Positions 57,608-64,000 of a DNA stretch of 64,000 nucleotides are shown here, piece after piece. The position numbers and the translations under genes are program-made. The notes below the pieces were generated by a model, which saw only the letters and a list, made by a program, of their open reading frames with translations, made no database searches and was not told the DNA's origin. This DNA is from a virus, in IMG/VR virus record IMGVR_UViG_3300025917_000016, positions 1-64,000 of that record; one strand, 5' to 3'. Position 1 is the stretch's first letter. The number at the start of each line of letters is the position of its first letter.

Positions 57608-57885
57608 AACTAGGGACCAAGACCAAGCAACCCGGCGAGCGCCGTTCGTACACGATCAACTACATCGATGCAATCACGAGCGACGACACCGTGATGACGG
57701 CCACACTCAAGACCGCACCACCAGTCGAACTTGTCGTCGACCAGATCACCGTCATCTCGCCGCGCGTGCGCTTCTTCGTTGCCGGCGGCACCGATGGTAT
57801 GAGCTACAAGCTCACCTTCGTTGTCGTGACGAACGACGGCCTCACGTTCGAGGACGAAGTAACCATCAAAGTGAAGGAACAGTAA
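57604..57885 (+). CDS. beta-sandwich virion protein (93 aa)
   Basis: A small beta-rich protein with YTINYIDAITSDDTVM and LTFVVVTNDGLTFEDEVTIKV, an Ig-like or fibre-associated pattern. It lies between the repetitive protein and the tail fibre, coupled to both. It may be an adaptor for the fibre. Confidence 0.65.
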   Translation: MKLGTKTKQPGERRSYTINYIDAITSDDTVMTATLKTAPPVELVVDQITVISPRVRFFVAGGTDGMSYKLTFVVVTNDGLTFEDEVTIKVKEQ

Positions 57886-60170
57886 TGACGCAACTTTTCG
57901 CGAACAACGCATTCTCCACGCTGGCCAGTGCCATCACCAATACGGCGACGTCCCTGACCGTGCAGGCCGGCGCGGGTGCGAAGTTCCCATCGCCATCGGG
58001 CGGCGACTATTTCCTCGTCACGCTGTTCCAGCTGATCGGCGGCATCGAAGCCAACCATGAAGTCGTGAAGGTCACGGCGCGCTCGGTCGATACCTTCACG
58101 ATCGTGCGCGGGCAGGAAGGCACCACGGCGCGCGCGTGGGACGTGGGCGACCAAGTCTCGCACCGCGGCACCGCCGGTACGCTCGGCGGCCTGGCCCAGC
58201 TCGGCGCATCCGGCCAGGCGTTTACGAGTCCGGTCAGCGTACCGACGGCCTCGGCCGGTACGAATACGGACCAGGCCGCCAGCACGGCGTTCGTCACCGC
58301 CGCCGTAACGCAGGCCAAGGCCGATCTCATCGCATCCTCGCCTGCCGCGCTCGACACGTTGAACGAGTTGGCCGCCGCACTGGGCAACGATGCAAACTTC
58401 TCGACGACCATGGCGACGGCGCTGGGCAACCGCCTGCGCGTCGATGTGAACACACAGGGCTTGAATTCGACGCAGAAGTCCAATGCCGTGACGAACCTGG
58501 GCTTGGCCGCCGTGGCTGTGTCTGGTGCCAAGGCCGACGTAGGCCTGGGCAACGTCGACAACACGTCGGACACGAACAAGCCGGTCAGCTCGGCAACACA
58601 GACCGCGCTGGACCTGAAGGCGAATCTGAGCGGCGCGACCTTTACCGGCTCGGTGTCCACGACGGGCGACTACACACTAGCAACCCAGGGCGGGCGCTTC
58701 ATCGCCGACTTCTCCAATGCGACGCTGTCCAACCGTGGAAACTTCCAGACTTCGGTAACGAACGGATCCACATCTGTCGGTTTCAGGCCGAACGGCTCCG
58801 GCACATCGGCGCAGGTCAATGCATTCAACGGCTCCGACATGACCAACAGTGCGTACATGTCGGTCGGCGCGGATGCGACTGCTACCTTCCTCGACTCGAA
58901 AGTATCGGGCACCGGTACTCAGTTACCGATCGCCTTCCGGATCAATAATTCTGAGGTTGCGCGCTTTGATACCAGCGGCAACTTCGGTCTCGGCCAAACT
59001 GCACCATCCAAGTACTTGCACGGAGGTTCGGCTCGCGTACTTGAACTTCTGAATAGTGACGCCGCAGTCGACTCGCAGAGCCATTTGGTCCTCTCAACAG
59101 GCTGCGCTGCTGCAAGTACTTCGATTGGTACGGTGTCATTCGTCATTCCGGGTATCACTGCGTCTAACAAGCTCTTGGCATACATCAGCGCGTCAACGGA
59201 CCCATCGCACACTTCAACCGCACCATCTAGCACTCTCAGGTTTGCAACCCGTACAGCGGGTGGGGCGCTAACGGACAACATGATTCTCGACGGTAGCGGC
59301 AACCTGTTGGTGGGAGTGATGTCCGGCACCACGCATACCATTAATAAAACAGGTGCGGTAGAGGGCGATATCGTCCTCATTGCACAAGGGGGAGGCAATA
59401 GTGCGTCCTTCTTCCGGCATGTAGCAGGCGCAGGCGGTAATGCTGCTAATACCGCCCTGTCTATGAAAGCCAACTCCACTACCTTGCGCTCGATCAACGT
59501 GGGCGGCACCGTCAACGCATCCGGCGCCGACTACGCCGAGTACATGACCAAGGCCGCCGACTGCGGCGTCCTGGCCAAGGGCCAGATCGTCGGTGTGGAT
59601 GCACACGGCAAACTCACGAACAAATGGGCGGACGCGGTCTCGTTTCTGATCAAGTCGACCGATCCGTCATATGTCGGCGGTGACGTGTGGGGCAGCGAGG
59701 AAGCTCTCGGCATCGCACGCCCGGACGAACCGGTGTTCATGGCGCCTGTATACACCGGAGCTAGCGCAGTCCTTACAGAACCGCACGAAGGCGACTCCGA
59801 CGAGATCAAGGCCCAGCGTGCTCAGTACGAAGCCGACCAGCAGGCATATGCCGCGCAGGTCGCCGCTGCACGCCACACGTTCGACACCGTGACCATGCCG
59901 GCCTACCAGGCCGCGCTGGCCGACTTCGAAGCCGTGCTCGAAGCCGCGCGCCAGAAGGTCGACCGCATCGCCTACTGTGGCCAGGTGCCGGTCAACGTCA
60001 CCGGCGCGACGCCGGGCCAGTACGTCGTACCGGTCCAGGTCGGCACCGGTATCGGCGCCCAGCTTGTCAACAAGGCGAACCTGACGATGGCCCAGTACAT
60101 CTCAGCCATCGGCGTCGTCCAGAACATCCTCGCAGACGGACGGGCGAACGTACGCGTAAAAGTCATTTAA
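57885..60170 (+). CDS. tail fibre with C-terminal autoproteolytic-type domain (761 aa)
   Basis: Residues 1-100 are an attachment domain of the type seen in virion fibres (FLVTLFQLIGGIEANHEVVKVTAR, TIVRGQEGTTARAW). Residues 130-250 are repeat-rich. The C-terminal part has GADYAEYMTKAADCGVLAKGQ, a match to the peptidase G2/intramolecular chaperone-like autocleavage domain (the family typical of phage fibre C termini), followed by a helical stretch. It likely binds the host surface. The middle (about 58900-59500) is less GC-rich, consistent with exchange. Confidence 0.8.
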   Translation: MTQLFANNAFSTLASAITNTATSLTVQAGAGAKFPSPSGGDYFLVTLFQLIGGIEANHEVVKVTARSVDTFTIVRGQEGTTARAWDVGDQVSHRGTAGTLGGLAQLGASGQAFTSPVSVPTASAGTNTDQAASTAFVTAAVTQAKADLIASSPAALDTLNELAAALGNDANFSTTMATALGNRLRVDVNTQGLNSTQKSNAVTNLGLAAVAVSGAKADVGLGNVDNTSDTNKPVSSATQTALDLKANLSGATFTGSVSTTGDYTLATQGGRFIADFSNATLSNRGNFQTSVTNGSTSVGFRPNGSGTSAQVNAFNGSDMTNSAYMSVGADATATFLDSKVSGTGTQLPIAFRINNSEVARFDTSGNFGLGQTAPSKYLHGGSARVLELLNSDAAVDSQSHLVLSTGCAAASTSIGTVSFVIPGITASNKLLAYISASTDPSHTSTAPSSTLRFATRTAGGALTDNMILDGSGNLLVGVMSGTTHTINKTGAVEGDIVLIAQGGGNSASFFRHVAGAGGNAANTALSMKANSTTLRSINVGGTVNASGADYAEYMTKAADCGVLAKGQIVGVDAHGKLTNKWADAVSFLIKSTDPSYVGGDVWGSEEALGIARPDEPVFMAPVYTGASAVLTEPHEGDSDEIKAQRAQYEADQQAYAAQVAAARHTFDTVTMPAYQAALADFEAVLEAARQKVDRIAYCGQVPVNVTGATPGQYVVPVQVGTGIGAQLVNKANLTMAQYISAIGVVQNILADGRANVRVKVI

Positions 60171-60187
60171 CCCGATAGAAAGAACGT

Positions 60188-60463
60188 ATGGACACGAACA
60201 AAAAAACTCCTGGCCCTTGCCGCCGGTCGTCCGACCTGAATCCTCCAACCGGGTCGCTTGCCGCGCTCGAAGCGCGCATGGATACGTTCGAATACAAGCT
60301 CGACAAGAACACCGAGTTGACCGAGACCATCGTGAAGCTGTTTGGCACGATGGAAGCCGGCATCAAGTTCCTCGGCTGGCTCGGCGCTGCGCTGAAGTGG
60401 GCAGCGATGTGCGCGGGCGCCCTGTTTTCGCTGTGGGCCCTGATCAACGGGAAAAATAAATGA
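60188..60463 (+). CDS. putative holin-like membrane protein (91 aa)
   Basis: A polar N half with a coiled-coil-like stretch (LAALEARMDTFEYKLDKN) and one C-terminal hydrophobic segment (about residues 61-86). It lies directly before the endolysin and is coupled to it by ATGA. This suggests a role in lysis as holin or antiholin; there is no sequence proof. Confidence 0.55.
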   Translation: MDTNKKTPGPCRRSSDLNPPTGSLAALEARMDTFEYKLDKNTELTETIVKLFGTMEAGIKFLGWLGAALKWAAMCAGALFSLWALINGKNK

Positions 60464-60984
60464 TCATTACCATCACCGACTTGTCCGAGATCATGCCGCA
60501 GGCCGCGCACTGGCGCATCGAGGCATTCATCGGGGGAATCAACAACGCCTTCAGCGAATTCGAGATCAACACGCCGATGCGCGCGGCGCAGTTCCTGGCC
60601 CAGATCGCATGCGAGTCGATCCAGCTCACCTACACGGCCGAGTTGGCATCCGGTGCACGCTACGAAGGCCGCGCCGACCTGGGCAATACCCAGCCGGGCG
60701 ACGGGACCAAGTTCAAGGGCCGCGGACTCATCCAGGTCACGGGACGCGCGAACTATACCGCGTGCGGCCACGCGCTCGGACTGCCACTGCTGGACCACCC
60801 CGAGCTGCTGGAGTTGCCGACGTACGCCGCACGGAGCGCCGGCTGGTTCTGGCGCTCGCACGGGTGCAACGAACTCGCCGATACCGGCGACGTAAAGGCC
60901 GTAACGCGCCGTGTCAACGGCGGCTACAACAATCTCTCCGACCGCACCACATTCTTTGAACGAGCACGAAAGGTACTTCTATGA
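60460..60984 (+). CDS. endolysin, GH19 family
   Basis: The 174-residue protein has the GH19 pattern: FLAQIACES with catalytic Glu52, Glu61 nearby, then RYEGRADLGN, GDGTKFKGRGLIQVTGRANY. It should hydrolyse the glycan bonds of peptidoglycan. There is no signal peptide, so it needs a holin to cross the inner membrane. It overlaps the genes on both sides by four bases in a lysis cassette. Confidence 0.92.
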   Translation: MIITITDLSEIMPQAAHWRIEAFIGGINNAFSEFEINTPMRAAQFLAQIACESIQLTYTAELASGARYEGRADLGNTQPGDGTKFKGRGLIQVTGRANYTACGHALGLPLLDHPELLELPTYAARSAGWFWRSHGCNELADTGDVKAVTRRVNGGYNNLSDRTTFFERARKVLL

Positions 60985-61325
60985 AACCGCACACCGCCCA
61001 CTTCCTCCTGTCGCTCGTCCTGGTCGCCTTCGGCATTACCGTGGTGTTCTGGTTCCTCAATACCCGTCGCGAAAGCATGCCGCCGAAGGTCCAGAAGTTC
61101 GTCGACAAACTGTACGGTGCGTTCAAGTCAAAGACCGTATGGTTCAACGCGCTGGCGCTGGTATTCCTGCAGCAGCTGCCGGACTTCATCAGCTACCTCG
61201 CACAGAACATGTCGTCCTTGCAGCCGTTCATTCCGGCCGAGTATTACCAGCTCGTGGTCGGCGCGATCGCGGTTGCGAACATCGTCCTTCGGTTCAAGAC
61301 CACGCATCCGCTGGAGGCAAAATGA
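60981..61325 (+). CDS. putative holin (114 aa)
   Basis: One clear N-terminal hydrophobic helix (residues about 8-27). KSKTVWFNALALVFLQQLPD, and a third segment near 88-105 follow. The middle part matches a small membrane family common in phage lysis cassettes. It overlaps the endolysin stop by four bases and the Rz-like gene by four bases. Holin is the best inference. Confidence 0.65.
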   Translation: MKPHTAHFLLSLVLVAFGITVVFWFLNTRRESMPPKVQKFVDKLYGAFKSKTVWFNALALVFLQQLPDFISYLAQNMSSLQPFIPAEYYQLVVGAIAVANIVLRFKTTHPLEAK

Positions 61326-61834
61326 ATGACGGCATCGAGAAAGGACTGATGGTACTCCTGCTGCTCGTGATCGCGGCCGTGCTGGGCAGCGTACTGATGC
61401 ACGCGCACATGGCCGCTGAGATGGACCAGCAGGCCGCCCAGTTCGAGAAGATCCTGCAGCAATCGAAAGACGCGAAGGCCGCCGCGGAACAGCGTGCCAC
61501 CAACATCGAGAACGCGCAAAAAGGCGTCATCGACAATGCCGTCGCAACCTACAAGGCCAACAATGCAATTGACAAAGCCCGTGATGCCGCTGTTATTGCT
61601 GATCTGCGCAACGATGTTACAAGGCTGCGCGTCCGCACCAACCGTCCCGCCGCCTGTGGTGGCCAAGTGCCCGACGCCGCAGCCAGTACCAGCGGACCTG
61701 CTGACGCCGGAGACGAAACTCTCGCCGGACCAGTTGCAGCGCGACTTGCTGGACGGTACGCCGACTACAACCGCATCGTTGAAAAACTGACCGCCTGCCA
61801 GGCCATCGTCAAAGCCGACCGCATGCTCGACTGA
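61322..61834 (+). CDS. Rz: Rz-like inner-membrane spanin subunit
   Basis: The ATG at 61322 overlaps the stop of the holin-like gene. A single N-terminal membrane helix (residues about 8-27) is followed by a long charged coiled coil (QFEKILQQSKDAKAAAEQRA). This is the layout of the inner-membrane spanin. A lipoprotein gene is nested inside in another frame, which strongly supports the identification. Spanins disrupt the outer membrane at lysis. Confidence 0.8.
   Translation: MNDGIEKGLMVLLLLVIAAVLGSVLMHAHMAAEMDQQAAQFEKILQQSKDAKAAAEQRATNIENAQKGVIDNAVATYKANNAIDKARDAAVIADLRNDVTRLRVRTNRPAACGGQVPDAAASTSGPADAGDETLAGPVAARLAGRYADYNRIVEKLTACQAIVKADRMLD
61563..61790 (+). CDS. Rz1: Rz1-like outer-membrane lipoprotein spanin, nested in Rz
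   Basis: A 75-residue product beginning MQLTKPVMPLLLLICATMLQGC; LQGC is the lipobox and Cys22 the lipidation site. The mature part is Pro-rich, as in Rz1 proteins. It lies wholly inside the Rz gene in another reading frame, the classical embedded arrangement. It forms a complex with Rz across the periplasm. Confidence 0.8.
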   Translation: MQLTKPVMPLLLLICATMLQGCASAPTVPPPVVAKCPTPQPVPADLLTPETKLSPDQLQRDLLDGTPTTTASLKN

Positions 61835-61849
61835 ATGCAACGGTCCCAG

Positions 61850-61936
61850 TAGCGGGTGGACCGCATGTGCCCTCGTGTCTAGGTGCAAAACCCGCTACCA
61901 GTGCCGCCACACGGGCCGTCTCCCTCGTGTGGCGGC
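61850..61936. other. structured intergenic region between lysis and tail genes
   Basis: Two hairpins: TAGCGGGT (61850-61857) with ACCCGCTA (61890-61897), and an 11-bp perfect stem GCCGCCACACG / CGTGTGGCGGC (61903-61913 and 61926-61936). There is no strong T-run. Likely a terminator or RNA-processing signal before the tail tube B-like gene. Confidence 0.55.
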
Positions 61937-61965
61937 GCGACCGTTAACCACCACGAAAGGATGAC

Positions 61966-63657
61966 ATGACCACGACCGATTTCAAGCCCAAGCAACGCGC
62001 CGATCGCGACGTCACCACGTTCACCGAGTTCAAGGGGCTGCGCAACGACACGACGCCCGAGCGTTTCTCCAATTTCGACCTGGCCGTGGCCAACAACGTC
62101 ATCCTCGACGAGGCCCGCGCACTGCGCCGGCGGGCCGGCGCCACACTGCGCCTGCCCGGCGCCATGCATTCACTCTGGGCCGACGCACAGGGCGCCTTCA
62201 TGGCCTCTAGTACGGCGCTGTACAGCCTTGACACAAACCTCACGCCCACGCTGCTGACGAACAGCCTGTCCGGTGCGCCGCTGGCGTACGCGCGCGCGGG
62301 CGACTGCGTCTACTTCAGCAACGGCCAGGATACCGGCGTCGCCCTGCCCAGCTCGACGCGCGCATGGGGCATCACCGTGCCGCCCGTACTGACCACGCTC
62401 ACGAGCGGTGATCTGGTGCCGGGCCGCTATCTGGTCACGGCCACGTACGTGCGCGACGATGGCCAGGAATCCGGCGCACCGGGCGCGCAGGTCGTCGACG
62501 TAGCGGCCGGGCGCGGCATCCTGGTCACGATACCTGCATCGCTTGATGGCACCGTGACCAGCACGCGCGTGTACATGACGCCGCCCAATGGTGAAGTGCT
62601 GTATCACGTCGGCACGGTTGCGGACGGCGCGACGTTCACACCCACTGCGGCGGCTGTCGCCGCAATGAACGAGCCGCTGGAGACCCAGTTCATGACGCCG
62701 CCGCCGGCCGGGCAGCTGCTGGCTTATTACAAGGGCCGCATGTACGTGGCTGTGGGCGACACGCTGTACATGTCCGAGCCATTCGCCTACGAGCTGTTCG
62801 ACCTGCGCAACAACCTCGTGCTCGACGGGCCGATCACGATGCTGGCGCCGGTCGAGGATGCTGGCGCCTCGGGCTTCTTCATCGGCACGACGGCGTCGAC
62901 CGGCGTGCTGCTGGGCGAGTCGCCCGACGACTTCAAATACGCGCAGCGTTGTGACTACGGCGCCGTGCAGGGCGCACTGGCCTATGTCGATGGCACGCTA
63001 TTCATGGAGGGCTCGACCGGCGCGCACAAGCTGCCGATGTGGGTCAGCCGCGCGGGCGTATGCGTTGGCATGCCGAGCCTGGACATCACGAACCTCACGC
63101 GCGAGCGCTATACGTTCGCCACCGGCCCTGTCGGCGCGGCCATGTATGACCCGACGACGAGCCAGTTCGTGGGCGTGTCCGGCGTGCAGGCCGCCATCGC
63201 GATGAACACCCAGACCCTGACCCTCACCACGTTCACCGAGTACGGCTACAACAGCTTCGCGCGCGTGTTCGACCGCAACATGGGCGCCAACTCGAACGGC
63301 CTGTTCGAGTTGGTCGGGAACGACGACAACGGCTTGCCGATCAACGCCACGATCGGCCTGCCCACCACGGACTTCGGCTCCTCGTTCGTGAAGGTGCTGG
63401 AGCGCCTGTTCGTCGGCTACCGCTCGCAGGCCGACATGGTCGTGCGCATCACGACGGACGGCAACGAGGCCGTGACCTACGTGATCCCGGTGACGAGCAA
63501 TCCGGGCCTTGCCACGCAGCGCGTGAAGGTCGGCAAGGGCCTGGCGGGCCGCTACTGGCAGATCACGATCAACAACCTCGACGGTACGGATTTCACGCTC
63601 GATACCGTCGACGTCAAGCCGGTCAAGCTGGAGCGCCGCGTCAATGGCCGAGCGTAA
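61966..63657 (+). CDS. tail tubular protein B-like virion protein (563 aa)
   Basis: The beginning FTEFKGLRNDTTPERF, NNVILDEARALRRRAGATL and repeated Tyr/Val-rich beta units (YARAGDCVYFSNGQDTG, LAYYKGRMYVAVGDTLYMSEP) match the beta-propeller-like tail or nozzle proteins of podoviruses. The length also fits. It likely forms the tail nozzle beneath the adaptor. Confidence 0.75.
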   Translation: MTTTDFKPKQRADRDVTTFTEFKGLRNDTTPERFSNFDLAVANNVILDEARALRRRAGATLRLPGAMHSLWADAQGAFMASSTALYSLDTNLTPTLLTNSLSGAPLAYARAGDCVYFSNGQDTGVALPSSTRAWGITVPPVLTTLTSGDLVPGRYLVTATYVRDDGQESGAPGAQVVDVAAGRGILVTIPASLDGTVTSTRVYMTPPNGEVLYHVGTVADGATFTPTAAAVAAMNEPLETQFMTPPPAGQLLAYYKGRMYVAVGDTLYMSEPFAYELFDLRNNLVLDGPITMLAPVEDAGASGFFIGTTASTGVLLGESPDDFKYAQRCDYGAVQGALAYVDGTLFMEGSTGAHKLPMWVSRAGVCVGMPSLDITNLTRERYTFATGPVGAAMYDPTTSQFVGVSGVQAAIAMNTQTLTLTTFTEYGYNSFARVFDRNMGANSNGLFELVGNDDNGLPINATIGLPTTDFGSSFVKVLERLFVGYRSQADMVVRITTDGNEAVTYVIPVTSNPGLATQRVKVGKGLAGRYWQITINNLDGTDFTLDTVDVKPVKLERRVNGRA

Positions 63658-64000
63658 GCGCTTTAGCGGCGACCGTGATACCGCGTTCGACTACCTCGGC
63701 ATCGGGCGTAACCTGCTCGACCAGCTGCTGGCCCTGATGCGGCTGAACAACCTGCAGGTACTGTCACGCAGCGTCCGGCTGCAGAACGGTGTCACGATAA
63801 CCGTGTCGTCCACGTTCGGACATCACGACATCCATATCGACGCGCCGGCCAGCGCTTCGCAGCAGACGCGCGAGGCGCTGCAGGGTCTCGCCGACGACGT
63901 ACAGCACTATACGGGCTTCGTTACACTGGCCGATACCGTCGTACTCAAGAGCATCGTGCGGGTCAAGATCACGACACGCGAACCGAGTGCCGCACCGAGT
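63644..64000 (+). CDS. virion-associated protein, cut by the window edge
   Basis: The ATG at 63644 overlaps the end of the previous gene by 14 bases. The frame is open to the edge (119 codons). The N part is helical (FDYLGIGRNLLDQLLALMRLNN), followed by beta strands (SVRLQNGVTITVSSTFGHHD). It continues beyond the window, so the full size and function cannot be judged. Confidence 0.6.
   Translation, partial: MAERKRFSGDRDTAFDYLGIGRNLLDQLLALMRLNNLQVLSRSVRLQNGVTITVSSTFGHHDIHIDAPASASQQTREALQGLADDVQHYTGFVTLADTVVLKSIVRVKITTREPSAAPS

Noticed and set aside
1-64000. CRISPR array, insertion sequence, integrase or attachment site
   Set aside because: No regularly spaced direct repeats with unique spacers, no transposase or recombinase motifs and no duplicated tRNA end were seen. 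The only perfect repeats are the 15-bp and 30-bp coding repeats.

Overview
The window is a piece of a GC-rich tailed double-stranded DNA phage genome. It has no recognisable integrase, repressor, attachment site, CRISPR array, rRNA or tRNA, and nothing that reads as bacterial chromosome. The virion genes point to a short-tailed (podovirus-type) virus: a P22-like portal, a capsid protein resembling the N4 gp56/DUF4043 family, a DUF6682-like head-tail adaptor, a tail tube B-like protein and very large internal virion proteins, with no tape-measure gene. The base and codon composition (strong G/C at third positions) suggests a GC-rich host such as a member of the Burkholderiales; this is inference.

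The layout is two opposed blocks. Genes on the minus strand run without interruption from about 45.6 kb down to 9.0 kb. They form the presumed early/middle block: DNA replication, recombination, nucleotide metabolism, small host-takeover proteins and many unknowns. Genes on the plus strand run from 45.95 kb to the right edge and continue from the left edge to 8.66 kb. They form the late block: packaging, head, tail, lysis and internal proteins. The blocks diverge at 45.58-45.95 kb, which holds an AT-rich promoter candidate, and converge at 8.66-9.0 kb. The two window edges are probably separated by only part of the late region; the last gene is cut at the right edge and the first gene appears cut or frameshifted at the left edge.

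Early block, in transcription order. First come small membrane and coiled-coil proteins (45.6-44.0 kb), then a 330-residue unknown, a primase/helicase, many small proteins, an oddly placed SGNH-hydrolase/virion-like cassette (37.9-36.3 kb), a release-factor-like protein and an Rmf/CrpP-like protein. These are followed by a MoxR ATPase, DUF3150 and VWA-metallopeptidase module (34.2-28.4 kb), a Cas4/RecB-like nuclease and SF2 helicase (26.9-24.3 kb), ThyX, family A DNA polymerase, a possible ssDNA-binding protein, a DnaQ-fold exonuclease, a PD-(D/E)XK nuclease, an ATP-dependent DNA ligase, a MazG-like pyrophosphohydrolase and a Gp49-like protein. Most neighbours overlap by ATGA, GTGA or TGATG, so translation is strongly coupled. 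Several intrinsic terminators divide the block.

Late block. Small and large terminase, portal, scaffold-like protein, capsid, decoration protein, adaptor and fibre-associated proteins come first. A tail fibre with a C-terminal autoproteolytic-type domain follows, then the lysis genes (holin-like proteins, a GH19 endolysin, Rz with Rz1 nested inside), a tail tube B-like protein, and, at the left edge, internal virion proteins including a 2109-residue polyvalent protein carrying an HExxH metallopeptidase motif.

The most unusual non-coding structure is a pair of homologous, quasi-palindromic AT-rich elements at 8.67-8.82 kb and 42.44-42.61 kb. Each is bracketed by paired GGAAG-core repeats, and they lie at the two ends of the replication-gene block.
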